Below the pieces are notes generated by a model. The model saw nothing but the letters and a program-made list of their open reading frames with translations, did not search any database and had not been told where the DNA came from. Shown one piece after another: positions 44,373 through 52,810 of a stretch of DNA of 64,000 nt. Source of the DNA: Vibrio tarriae (lineage in GTDB: Bacteria; Pseudomonadota; Gammaproteobacteria; Enterobacterales; Vibrionaceae); the NCBI RefSeq assembly GCF_002216685.1, contig NZ_CP022353.1, positions 2,604,001-2,668,000 on the forward strand, in the 5' to 3' direction. Positions within the stretch are counted from its first letter, which is position 1, and each line of letters opens with the position of its first letter. The position numbers were made by a program, and so were the translations under genes.

Positions 44373-44783
44373 ATTTTCTCAGGAATATATATTTCAGCTT
44401 GGCCAGTAATAACTTTTTGCTTACCAACTTTACAATAAGTATCGAAATAAACTCTTCTTTTCTCTTTATCAATACTATTGACGACAACTGTCGCGACAAC
44501 AGTATCATCGATATATACTGGCTTTCTGAATTTTAAAGATTGCGATACATAGACACAGCCCTCTCCAGGCAGTTTCGTCCCGAATAAAGCAGAAAAAAAA
44601 ACTTGAACTTATCATTCCATGAGCAATACGTTTTTTAAACCTAGACTGATTCGCATAGTTTTCATCTAGATGCACTGGGTTACGATCCCCTGATAAGCCA
44701 GCAAATTGTTTTATATCCGCATCTGTTATCGTTTGTGAATAGGATGCACTCATTCCAATTTCAAGATCACCAATATCATACAT
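44369..44783 (-). pseudogene. MaoC-like (R)-hydratase gene, frameshifted in a homopolymer
   Basis: The start (GMSASYSQTITDADIKQFAGLSGDRNPVHLDE) is a textbook MaoC/hot-dog enoyl-CoA hydratase, with the Asp-His pair in GDRNPVHLD. The frame is lost at nine A on the + strand (44593-44601). With eight, it continues through SALFGTKLPGEGCVYV and KFRKPVYIDD to TGQAEIYIP and a stop at 44369, about 137 residues, the normal size. It lies inside the dTDP-3-amino-sugar genes, next to an N-acyltransferase. A likely role is making an (R)-3-hydroxyacyl-CoA for N-acylation. As read, the product would be truncated and would end with unrelated residues. Confidence 0.83.
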
Positions 44784-45531
44784 TCTCTGACACCTCTAAA
44801 ACCCATTCTGTGACCACATTTTCAGGATAACCACGGTGGAAATGCTTTCTCCAAGGATAAGCAGGTCTTCTTGTACCATCTTTAAGTCTGATTTTTGCTG
44901 CTGGACCAATTTTTTTAGCTGGTGAACCAGCATAAAGCATATCTTTTTCTGTCTTACCACCAATAGAAGAATGAGCACCAACAAATACACCCTTCTCAAT
45001 AACAGTACCAGGTAAAACCACAGACATCGTTGCGATAACAGCAAAGTCTGCAATAGTAACACCTTGCATAACATTACTTGGTGGATGAGGATCATTAGTT
45101 AAAACCACATATGGAAAAAGCCATACAAAATTACCAATCTCACTCTTCTGACCAATGTGTACATTACTGTGTGTTCTAACAAAGTCGCCAATCTTACAGT
45201 GACCCTGAATATCGCTAAGTGTACCTAGTTGGAAATTTTCGCCAGCTATTGTTTTCTCTCTTACTGTCACATTATGACCTGTCACCAAACGCGGACCAAA
45301 TGTAGAACCTTCATAGAAGGTACTTCGAGAACGAATGTGGGAGTTTTCACCAATAACCAATTTCTCACCTTGCGATAAGTGGTTCGCAACCCCCAACTCA
45401 CAATAGGACTCGATCACCGAATTTGCCTTAATTACCACGTTGTCATGGATAACTGTAAAGGCACCAACAGAAACGTTTTCGCCGATTTCAGCTTTATTAG
45501 ATATAATTGCTGTGGGATGAATAGTTGTCAT
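44776..45531 (-). CDS. Left-handed beta-helix N-acyltransferase (QdtC/FdtC-like)
   Basis: A 251-residue hexapeptide-repeat acyltransferase. Repeats begin at once (IHPTAIISNKAEIGENVSVGAF) and continue to residue about 200 (IEKGVFVGAHSSIGGK), followed by a short C-terminal tail. The position after the 3,4-ketoisomerase and before the aminotransferase indicates N-acylation of the 3-amino-3,6-dideoxyhexose. Acetyl-CoA is the usual donor; the adjacent hydratase gene opens the possibility of a 3-hydroxyacyl donor. It overlaps both neighbours by a few bases. Confidence 0.82.
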   Translation of the reverse strand: MTTIHPTAIISNKAEIGENVSVGAFTVIHDNVVIKANSVIESYCELGVANHLSQGEKLVIGENSHIRSRSTFYEGSTFGPRLVTGHNVTVREKTIAGENFQLGTLSDIQGHCKIGDFVRTHSNVHIGQKSEIGNFVWLFPYVVLTNDPHPPSNVMQGVTIADFAVIATMSVVLPGTVIEKGVFVGAHSSIGGKTEKDMLYAGSPAKKIGPAAKIRLKDGTRRPAYPWRKHFHRGYPENVVTEWVLEVSENV

Positions 45532-45926
45532 TTTACTTCCTTCACAAAATCGTCGTAATTTCTAATGTAATCAGATTCCATATAGTGTTCGCTCGCTAGA
45601 ACCACCAATACACAATCGTGACTAAAATCGTGCATCTCCCGCCATAAACAAGAATCGATCAATAATCCTTCATCTGGCTTATTAAGCACTACATCCTCTC
45701 GAGTTGCGCCGTCATCCAAAATAAAACGGCAGGAACCATGTATAGCTATCGCAACTTGTTTGAGTTCTCGATGAGCATGCAACCCTCTGACAGCTTCTGG
45801 ATGCGTACCATAAACGTAGTAGACACGTTTTACGTCAAAAGGAATGTCTTTATTTGATTCCAAAGCAACAAGCTCGCCACGGGCATCACCTAGCGATTTA
45901 AATTTGATAAGCTTAACTAGGCTCAT
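45528..45926 (-). CDS. dTDP-4-keto-6-deoxyglucose 3,4-ketoisomerase (FdtA/QdtA type)
   Basis: A 132-residue cupin protein with the FdtA/QdtA/WxcM pattern: [31 protein letters not shown] (catalytic His pair) and [24 protein letters not shown] ending. It moves the keto group of dTDP-4-keto-6-deoxyglucose from C-4 to C-3, the substrate for the aminotransferase. Whether the product has galacto (FdtA) or gluco (QdtA) stereochemistry cannot be decided by eye. It overlaps rmlA by four bases. Confidence 0.88.
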   Translation of the reverse strand: MSLVKLIKFKSLGDARGELVALESNKDIPFDVKRVYYVYGTHPEAVRGLHAHRELKQVAIAIHGSCRFILDDGATREDVVLNKPDEGLLIDSCLWREMHDFSHDCVLVVLASEHYMESDYIRNYDDFVKEVK

Positions 45927-46795
45927 CGTTCACCCTTCAGCAATGATAATAAATACTGTCCATAGCTGTTTTTCGACATATTCGATCCCAGCTCAGCGAT
46001 TTCCTGATCACTAAGCCACTTATTACGCCATGCAATTTCTTCCAAGCAGGCGATCTTAAATCCTTGCCTTTTCTCAATTGTTTCAACAAACGTAGCTGCT
46101 TCAAGTAGACTATCGTGAGTCCCTGTATCCAACCAGGCAAATCCGCGCCCTAACAATTCAACTGTCAAAGAACCATCGTTTAGATACATTTCATTTAAGG
46201 TCGTAATTTCCAGTTCACCACGATGCGATGGTTTCACCTGTTTAGCAAGCTCCACTACTCGATTGTCATAAAAATACAGACCTGTCACAGCGAAATTAGA
46301 TTTAGGATGAGCAGGTTTCTCTTCAATTGAAACAGCTCGCATATTCTCATCAAATTCAACGACACCAAAACGCTCAGGATCTTTAACTTCATAGCCAAAG
46401 ACTGTTGCACCTTCTGTTTTTCTAGCTGCGTTAAGCAACTTAGGTGAAAATCCCTGTCCCCAGAAGATATTATCACCAAGAACCAAACACACAGATTCTT
46501 CACCTATAAACTCTTCACCGATAAGAAAAGCCTGAGCTAAACCATCTGGACTAGGTTGAACTGCATATTGAAGGTGAATACCAAAATCACTACCATCGCC
46601 CAGTAGACGCTTAAAGCTGTCATTATCTTCTTGCGTAGTAATAATTAATATATCTTTAATTCCTGCCAGCATCAGCGTTGATAGTGGATAGTAAATCATT
46701 GGCTTATCGTAAACAGGTAATAACTGTTTCGAGACACCACGCGTAATCGGATATAAACGTGTACCTGAACCACCAGCTAGAATAATACCTTTCAT
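45923..46795 (-). CDS. rmlA: Glucose-1-phosphate thymidylyltransferase
   Basis: A 290-residue RmlA. Signatures: [14 protein letters not shown] with the nucleotide loop, [28 protein letters not shown] and [20 protein letters not shown]. It forms dTDP-glucose from dTTP and glucose-1-phosphate. Length matches the family. The gene follows rmlB directly and precedes the ketoisomerase; no rmlC or rmlD accompanies it, which shows that the pathway branches to a 3-amino sugar rather than L-rhamnose. Confidence 0.93.
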   Translation of the reverse strand: MKGIILAGGSGTRLYPITRGVSKQLLPVYDKPMIYYPLSTLMLAGIKDILIITTQEDNDSFKRLLGDGSDFGIHLQYAVQPSPDGLAQAFLIGEEFIGEESVCLVLGDNIFWGQGFSPKLLNAARKTEGATVFGYEVKDPERFGVVEFDENMRAVSIEEKPAHPKSNFAVTGLYFYDNRVVELAKQVKPSHRGELEITTLNEMYLNDGSLTVELLGRGFAWLDTGTHDSLLEAATFVETIEKRQGFKIACLEEIAWRNKWLSDQEIAELGSNMSKNSYGQYLLSLLKGER

Positions 46796-46796
46796 C

Positions 46797-47861
46797 TTAT
46801 TCTCCTTCTCCTAAACGCTCACGGCTGTATGAGCCGTCCAACACTCGGCTCCACCATTCACGGTGATGTAAATACCACTCTACAGTTTTGCGAATGCCGG
46901 ATTCAAAGGTCTCTTCTGGCTTCCAGCCCAGCTCTCGCTCGATTTTCGACGCATCAATCGCGTAGCGAACATCATGCCCTGGGCGGTCTTTCACGTAAGT
47001 AATGAGGTCGGCGTAATGGGCAATACCCACGGGCTTATTCGGTACCAACTCTTCAAGTAATGCACAGAGCGTGTTGACGACTTCAATATTGGCTTTTTCA
47101 TTGTGTCCACCAATGTTGTAGGTTTCCCCCACCAGACCTTCGGTCACCACTTTATACAGTGCTCGTGCGTGGTCTTCGACAAACAGCCAATCACGAATTT
47201 GCATACCATCGCCATACACAGGCAGGGCTTTTCCTTCCAGTGCATTCAAAATCATCAATGGAATGAGCTTTTCTGGAAAATGATAGGGGCCGTAGTTGTT
47301 TGAGCAGTTGGTGACTATAGTGGGTAAACCATAAGTACGTAGCCAAGCGCGCACCAAGTGGTCACTGGATGCTTTGGAAGCAGAATAAGGACTACTTGGT
47401 TCATAGGCGGTCGTTTCGGTAAAGAGGTCGTCCGTACCTTCTAAATCGCCATACACCTCATCGGTTGAAATGTGATGAAAACGAAACGCGGCTTTACGTT
47501 CACTCTCTAAATGGCTCCAGTAATGACGAGCCGCTTCGAGGAGGGTATAGGTGCCAATAATATTGGTTTCGATAAAGGCAGCTGGACCATCAATAGAGCG
47601 GTCAACATGAGATTCAGCCGCTAAGTGCATAACCGCATCGGGTTGATACTCTGCAAAAATACGGTCTAGCTCGGCACGGTCACAGATATCGATTTGCTCA
47701 AAAGCATAACGTTCGCTACCAGCCACTGACGCTAAAGATTCTAAATTGCCTGCATAAGTCAATTTATCTAAGTTTACGACACTGTCTTGAGTGTTCTGGA
47801 TGATATGACGAACAACAGCAGAGCCAATAAAACCGGCGCCACCTGTAACTAATATCTTCAT
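46797..47861 (-). CDS. rmlB: dTDP-glucose 4,6-dehydratase
   Basis: A 354-residue RmlB of the SDR family: [46 protein letters not shown], and [14 protein letters not shown] (YxxxK). It makes dTDP-4-keto-6-deoxyglucose. The start at 47861 gives the usual N-terminus and has GGA a few bases upstream; a longer frame from 47912 would add 17 unlikely residues. First gene of the long leftward operon, with a JUMPStart element just upstream. Base composition is closer to the flank than to the AT-rich interior. Confidence 0.93.
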   Translation of the reverse strand: MKILVTGGAGFIGSAVVRHIIQNTQDSVVNLDKLTYAGNLESLASVAGSERYAFEQIDICDRAELDRIFAEYQPDAVMHLAAESHVDRSIDGPAAFIETNIIGTYTLLEAARHYWSHLESERKAAFRFHHISTDEVYGDLEGTDDLFTETTAYEPSSPYSASKASSDHLVRAWLRTYGLPTIVTNCSNNYGPYHFPEKLIPLMILNALEGKALPVYGDGMQIRDWLFVEDHARALYKVVTEGLVGETYNIGGHNEKANIEVVNTLCALLEELVPNKPVGIAHYADLITYVKDRPGHDVRYAIDASKIERELGWKPEETFESGIRKTVEWYLHHREWWSRVLDGSYSRERLGEGE

Positions 47862-47919
47862 TCTACGTCCATTTTTTGTTAGAGGCTTATTACGATGCGT
47901 CTGCATACACATTTACAGG

Positions 47920-47960
47920 AACGCTACCGCCCTTGGGTAATGCTCCCAATAGCGTGATCG
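47920..47960 (-). promoter_or_regulatory. JUMPStart/ops element upstream of rmlB
   Basis: On the - strand 47931-47920 reads GGCGGTAGCGTT, an almost perfect ops core, preceded by the JUMPStart-like ATTGGGAGCATTACCCAA. It lies between divergent rmlB and rfaD, in the transcribed leader of rmlB, as expected for RfaH recruitment in a 20-kb operon. Confidence 0.85.
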
Positions 47961-48060
47961 ACGAATTTTCATTGCACGAGTCTAAACCAAAACGCTGTGA
48001 CGGGCGAGCTTTGGAAAGAGACGAGATAGATTTTGTGATTACAGCATTAGAATGACGGGC

Positions 48061-48066
48061 TATAAT
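48061..48066 (+). promoter_or_regulatory. Probable -10 box of the rfaD promoter
   Basis: TATAAT, a perfect -10, lies 34 bases before the rfaD ATG. The -35 is weak; TTACAG at 48039-48044 has a 16-base spacer. The promoter fires away from the rmlB operon. Confidence 0.5.
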
Positions 48067-48099
48067 GCGTGCAACTGTTCGCATCTATAGGAATTCATA

Positions 48100-49044
48100 A
48101 TGATTATCGTAACTGGCGGCGCTGGCATGATTGGCAGCAACATTATCAAAGCGCTTAATGAGCGCGGTATCACAGACATTCTGGTCGTCGATCATTTGAA
48201 AAATGGTCGTAAATTCAAAAATCTGGTTGACCTACAGATCGCTGACTATATGGATCGAGATGACTTCCTAGCTCAGATCATGGCCGGCGATGATTTCGGG
48301 CCCATTGACGCCATTTTCCATGAAGGTGCTTGCTCTGCCACCACAGAGTGGGATGGCAAATATGTCATGCTCAACAACTATGAATACTCTAAAGAGCTGC
48401 TGCACTACTGTTTAGATCGTGAAATTCCCTTTCTGTATGCCTCTTCGGCTGCCACTTATGGTGAAACAGATACCTTTATTGAAGAGCCGCAGTATGAAGG
48501 TGCACTCAACGTTTACGGTTATTCGAAGCAGCAATTTGATAACTATGTGCGCCGCCTATGGGCAGATGCAGCGCAGCATGGTGAAACTTTATCGCAAATT
48601 ACCGGTTTTCGTTACTTCAACGTCTACGGTCCTCGTGAGCAACATAAAGGTTCGATGGCTTCGGTTGCCTTTCATTTGAACAATCAAATGAACGCGGGTG
48701 AAAATCCAAAACTGTTTGCTGGCAGCGAGAATTTCAAACGTGATTTCGTATATGTCGGCGATGTCGCTGCGGTCAATTTATGGTTTTTAGATAACGGTGT
48801 ATCCGGTATTTTTAACTGCGGCACAGGTAAAGCGGAGTCGTTCAACGAAGTGGCGAAAGCGGTAATCGCTTTCCATGGTCGTGGCGAAGTCGAAACCATT
48901 CCATTCCCAGACCATCTTAAAGGTGCTTACCAAGAGTTTACTGAGGCTGATCTTACTAAGCTTCGCGCTGCTGGCTGTGATGTAAAGTTCAAGAGCGTGG
49001 CTGAAGGTGTCGCTGAATATATGGCGCTGATTAATCGAAAATAA
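48100..49044 (+). CDS. rfaD: ADP-L-glycero-D-manno-heptose 6-epimerase
   Basis: A 314-residue SDR epimerase (also gmhD/hldD). Signatures: [45 protein letters not shown], and YGYSKQQFD (YxxxK), ending LINRK. It supplies L,D-heptose for the LPS inner core. In V. cholerae this gene is the conserved left boundary of the O-antigen block, and here the exchangeable DNA begins on its other side. GGAATTCATA precedes the ATG. Confidence 0.95.
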   Translation: MIIVTGGAGMIGSNIIKALNERGITDILVVDHLKNGRKFKNLVDLQIADYMDRDDFLAQIMAGDDFGPIDAIFHEGACSATTEWDGKYVMLNNYEYSKELLHYCLDREIPFLYASSAATYGETDTFIEEPQYEGALNVYGYSKQQFDNYVRRLWADAAQHGETLSQITGFRYFNVYGPREQHKGSMASVAFHLNNQMNAGENPKLFAGSENFKRDFVYVGDVAAVNLWFLDNGVSGIFNCGTGKAESFNEVAKAVIAFHGRGEVETIPFPDHLKGAYQEFTEADLTKLRAAGCDVKFKSVAEGVAEYMALINRK

Positions 49045-49204
49045 GGGATACACCTATCCCCTCTTAACTTCTCCCTAAAACGGGAGGAAAAAATGGGATT
49101 ACCACTGGGTGGAACAAACGGAATCAACCGCTTGCTGGGTGGACAAATGGATTTGTCCCCTTGTAGAGAGGGATAGATAGAGTAATTGCTTCCCAAAAGG
49201 GAAG
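49045..49204. repeat. Mosaic of small palindromes and a direct repeat after rfaD
   Basis: Palindromes: GGGATA/TATCCC (49045-49060), CTCCC/GGGAG near 49072-49086, GGACAAAT/ATTTGTCC (49141-49158) and CTTCCC/GGGAAG (49189-49204). A near-identical pair, CTGGGTGGAACAAACGGA and CTGGGTGGACAAATGG, lies at 49105 and 49135. Part may terminate rfaD transcription. The composition recalls the C/G-rich repeats at 2045 and 18507. No coding sequence was found between 49045 and 49260. Confidence 0.55.
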
Positions 49205-49260
49205 GTGTAAAAAATTGGCTCCTAAGGGGCGTATAACCATATGTGGAAATTGGAGTTTAG

Positions 49261-51033
49261 ATGAATGTTTTGATGGCCCTATCCCAACTCGAAGTAACGG
49301 GAGCCGAGGTGTACGCCACTAGTGTAGGTAATGAGCTCACTCGACGTGGCCATCAGGTATTTTATGTTTCCGATACGCTCACCAAAGCTCACGATGGCCT
49401 GTTTTTTAAACTGCGCTTTAATAAACGCAGCATCCCGCGGCGCTTTTGGCATGTCGCCTATCTGGTTTACCTGATCAAGAAACATCAGATCCAGTTAGTC
49501 CATGCTCACTCACGAGCATCAAGCTGGAGTTGCCATATTGCCTGCCGCTTGACTAATACCCCTATGGTTACCACGGTCCATGGCCGTCAACCGGTACATG
49601 CTTCGCGCAAAAAATTCCATGCAATGGGAGATAAAGCGCTCCCGGTTTGTGAAGCTATACGAGATCAATTAATCAAAGATCTCGATGTACCAGCGAGCCA
49701 ACTGCACGTAAGCCGTAATGGGATAGAAACAAGTACCTTTAAACGTAGCGCTGCACCCAATAATCCTAAGCCGGTTATCTCTATCATTGGCCGACTCAGT
49801 GGCCCGAAAGGTGAAATTTGCTATAGGTTGCTGACAGAGTGTTTAGACCTCGAGCGCTACCAAGTTCAAGTGATCACAGGTACACCGTTAACTGAGCGTT
49901 TTAGTGCACTACAAGCTAAAGTCTCATTTCCCGGCTACAGCGCTAACGTTGAACAGGTCATGGGTCAATCAGATTTGGTGATTGGTGCAGGGCGAGTCGC
50001 GATGGAGGCACTCCTATGTGGCCGCCCGACCCTTGCGATTGGTGAAGCAAGCTGCGTGGGGATTATCGAACAGGATAATCTAAACCAAGCCATGGCAACC
50101 AATTTTGGCGACATCGGCCCACAAGATTTGGCGATAGATTTCCAGCAGATCCCCGCTTTGATTGAGCAAGGCCTAAGTCAACCGCACTGCGCTCAAGAGA
50201 TCACTGAACAGATCAAGCTTAACTATGATTTACAAGTGATTGTGAATGAGCTTGAAAGCCTTTATCAAACGGTTTATGTCAACAAGTTACAACGAGAAGT
50301 CCCCATCATCATGTACCACCGCTTTATTCGTGATGACAGCGAAAAAGGTGTACATGGTACTTATTTGCATGTTCAGCAGCTTGAGAAACATTTTCGGTTG
50401 CTTAAAAAGATGGGCTTTGAAACTCTGACCTTCAAAGATCTCTCTGAGAAGGGATTTATTCATCGCTTACAATCGGGCAAGCGTTTTATCATAATTACCG
50501 TGGATGATGGCTATCGCGATAACTATGAATTGTTACTGCCGCTGCTCAACAAGTATCAATTTAAAGCCGTGGTGTATGTGGTGACTGGGGAGAATTTTAA
50601 TCGCTGGGATGTCGAAGTGAGTGACAACCCAGAAAAAGTGGTCCCTTTGATGTCACCTGAACAAGTTAAAGCGTTACATGACTCTGGATTAGTAGAAATT
50701 GGTGGCCATACGGTGACTCATCCTTTTTTGAGTAAGCTCAGCGAATCAGAACAGCGCGAAGAGATATTGCGCAACAAACTCGAACTTGAAGCGCTAATCG
50801 GAGAGCCACTGACCTCCTTTGCTTATCCTTATGGTGACCATGATACAACCTCTAAACAACTCGCTCAGGCGCTGGGTTACCCATTTGCCGTAGCAACCAA
50901 CAGTGGTCCACTTTTGATGCACAAAGATCCCTATCAAATACGTCGGATTGCGATTTTTCCAAGAACCGACACTTTTGGTCTGTGGCGAAAAGTGAAAGGG
51001 AATTACCTATTTAGAAAAATGAACAAAAAATAA
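49261..51033 (+). CDS. Glycosyltransferase family 4 fused to NodB-type polysaccharide deacetylase
   Basis: A 590-residue two-domain protein. Residues 1 to about 345 are a GT-B glycosyltransferase (TGAEVYATSVGNEL, HAHSRASSW, ISIIGRLSGPKG, GAGRVAMEALLCGRP). Residues about 350-590 are a NodB deacetylase: Asp415-Asp416 in ITVDDGYRDN, the metal pair His483 and His487 in GGHTVTHP, and SFAYPYGDHD. It could add a HexNAc and remove its acetyl group, giving a core amino sugar. Start ATG 49261 has GGAG six bases before. First of the core genes after rfaD; similar fusions sit in this position in V. cholerae. Sugar specificity unknown. Confidence 0.8.
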   Translation: MNVLMALSQLEVTGAEVYATSVGNELTRRGHQVFYVSDTLTKAHDGLFFKLRFNKRSIPRRFWHVAYLVYLIKKHQIQLVHAHSRASSWSCHIACRLTNTPMVTTVHGRQPVHASRKKFHAMGDKALPVCEAIRDQLIKDLDVPASQLHVSRNGIETSTFKRSAAPNNPKPVISIIGRLSGPKGEICYRLLTECLDLERYQVQVITGTPLTERFSALQAKVSFPGYSANVEQVMGQSDLVIGAGRVAMEALLCGRPTLAIGEASCVGIIEQDNLNQAMATNFGDIGPQDLAIDFQQIPALIEQGLSQPHCAQEITEQIKLNYDLQVIVNELESLYQTVYVNKLQREVPIIMYHRFIRDDSEKGVHGTYLHVQQLEKHFRLLKKMGFETLTFKDLSEKGFIHRLQSGKRFIIITVDDGYRDNYELLLPLLNKYQFKAVVYVVTGENFNRWDVEVSDNPEKVVPLMSPEQVKALHDSGLVEIGGHTVTHPFLSKLSESEQREEILRNKLELEALIGEPLTSFAYPYGDHDTTSKQLAQALGYPFAVATNSGPLLMHKDPYQIRRIAIFPRTDTFGLWRKVKGNYLFRKMNKK

Positions 51034-51047
51034 ATAAGAGGTTGCAG

Positions 51048-51608
51048 ATGGCTGGCTTTGGTTTAATTGCAAAATTACGTAATAAAATTCGGGTAAAACC
51101 TAACAACAGTATTCAAATAGGTAAAAACACACGTATTCGCTATTGCGACATTTATGTGAATGGAGAGAATAATCGACTCATTATTCATGATGGTGCAAAT
51201 TTAAAAGGCGTCTCGATTGAACTCAATGGTAATAATTGCCTTTTAGAAATTGGCGAAAACTGCGTAATTGGCGAAAATTGTTTTTTATCATGCCGAGAAT
51301 ATGACACAACATTAATTATTGGTAGCGAATGCATGTTTTCGCGCAATGTAAAACTGATGACCAGTGACGGACATGATATTTTATATAAAGGGGAGAGGAT
51401 AAATCCTGCTCGTGATATAACAATTGGAGACCACGTTTGGTTAGCGGATAACGTCACGATCTTAAAAGGAGTGGATATCGGTTCCGGTTCGATTATTGGT
51501 ATCAACTCTACGGTGACAAAATCGATTGACCAGTATTGTATTGCCGCAGGCAACCCTGCGAAAAAAATCAAAGGCAATATTAATTGGAACACGACCCTGA
51601 GCTATTAA
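51048..51608 (+). CDS. Hexapeptide-repeat acetyltransferase
   Basis: A 186-residue left-handed beta-helix acyltransferase. Irregular hexapeptides run from about residue 20 to 165 (IGKNTRIRYCD, IGENCVIGENC, IGDHVWLADNVTILKGVDIGSGSIIG) and the AAGNPAKKIKG motif is near the end, as in colanic acid and maltose-type acetyltransferases. Start at ATG 51048 has AAGAGG upstream. It precedes waaL and probably O-acetylates core or O-antigen sugar. Target unknown. Confidence 0.8.
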   Translation: MAGFGLIAKLRNKIRVKPNNSIQIGKNTRIRYCDIYVNGENNRLIIHDGANLKGVSIELNGNNCLLEIGENCVIGENCFLSCREYDTTLIIGSECMFSRNVKLMTSDGHDILYKGERINPARDITIGDHVWLADNVTILKGVDIGSGSIIGINSTVTKSIDQYCIAAGNPAKKIKGNINWNTTLSY

Positions 51609-51609
51609 A

Positions 51610-52810
51610 ATGAATAATAAAATAACTAAAGTATCAATTTTTTTTTACTGTTTCACTACTTTTAATTACGCCTGGATTTTCTGTTGCAACGGTAGGATTA
51701 CTGACTCTCTACTCTAGTGTTAAATTAATTAAAAATGGCTTAAATCTTAATAAATTCGACATTATTCCTCTTATAAGCCTGAGTGCGTATTTTTTGTCAA
51801 ACTTACCAATTACAATTATTGATGGTGGTACTTTAAGATATTTAGATGCAGGAATTCGTACTCTGTTATGTATACCTATATACTTTTTCATTAAGAATGA
51901 AATTTCCAAAGGCGCAAATTTAGATAACACACTATGCACATCAACCATATTGGCTTCTTTTGGTGCTTTAGCTTTTGCTTTTTATCAATTTTTCATATTG
52001 AACATGCCACGCGTTGATGGTTTTCTATTTAGTATTAACTTTGGTTATCTCGCAGCAGCTTTAGCCATCATATCTTTTGGCTTATCCTTCACACAAACTC
52101 AGTTCAAACATTATTTGTATCTCTCAGCGATAGCTGCAACTGTGGCGACAACTCTAACCTTAACAAGAGGAGCTATTTTAACGCTACCCTTAGTTTTCAT
52201 ATTGTTCTTTATCGTCAATGTAAGAAAATTAAAATTTAAACAGACCCTCTTTTTTACTCTAGTTGGCTTTTTATTACTCTCGGCCAGTTATCAAATCTCA
52301 CCGCGTATACAAGAGCGCGTTGATTTTACCATTTTTGAAATATCCAGCATTGCTAGTAACAATGTCCAGGCTGCAGCTTCATCAGGTGCTCGGCTTCAAC
52401 TCTGGTACGCTGCTCTTGAAGCATTTAAACGCAGTCCTATTTTGGGTACGACATATTCGGAAAGAGAAAGCTTAAATATTGAACTTTTTAAAGAAGGAAA
52501 AGTGGATGAATGGACGAGCACGGTGCCCAGAGGTCATGCACATAGCCAGTATTTTGAAGCTATAGCCAGTAATGGAACATTGGGAATTCTGGCGATTTTC
52601 GCGATGCTTGTTTTACCATTTGGGGTATTTTTAAGCGACTATCGAAAAACAGGCTGTCCAATCAGCCAAACTGGATACCTTTTTGTCTTTGGTTTTATCC
52701 TTTTCTGTTTAACTGAAGCACCGTTACAAGCCAATCTTATTGGAACCTTTTATGGCTTTATGGTGGCAATTTTCTATGCTTACATCGCAGCCAGAAGAGC
52801 AAAAAATTGA
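51610..52810 (+). pseudogene. waaL: WaaL O-antigen ligase gene, frameshifted near the start in a T9 tract
   Basis: From ATG 51610 the frame runs MNNKITKVSIFF, then breaks in nine T (51638-51646). With eight, it continues TVSLLLITPGFSVATVG and on through about ten membrane segments and the ligase signature (SGARLQLWYAALEAF, RGHAHSQYFEAIASNGTLGIL) to a stop at 52810, about 399 residues. WaaL joins undecaprenyl-linked O antigen to the core. As read, only a product starting at an internal codon such as TTG 51794 would form, lacking the first membrane segments. It is either a real defect (rough phenotype), a phase switch, or a sequencing error. It overlaps waaF by one base or so. Confidence 0.8.

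Noticed and set aside
45923..47861. L-rhamnose (rmlBADC) operon
   Set aside because: Only rmlB and rmlA are present; the following genes are a 3,4-ketoisomerase, acyltransferase and aminotransferase. The RmlD-like gene at 7934-8806 belongs to the UDP-L-QuiNAc set.
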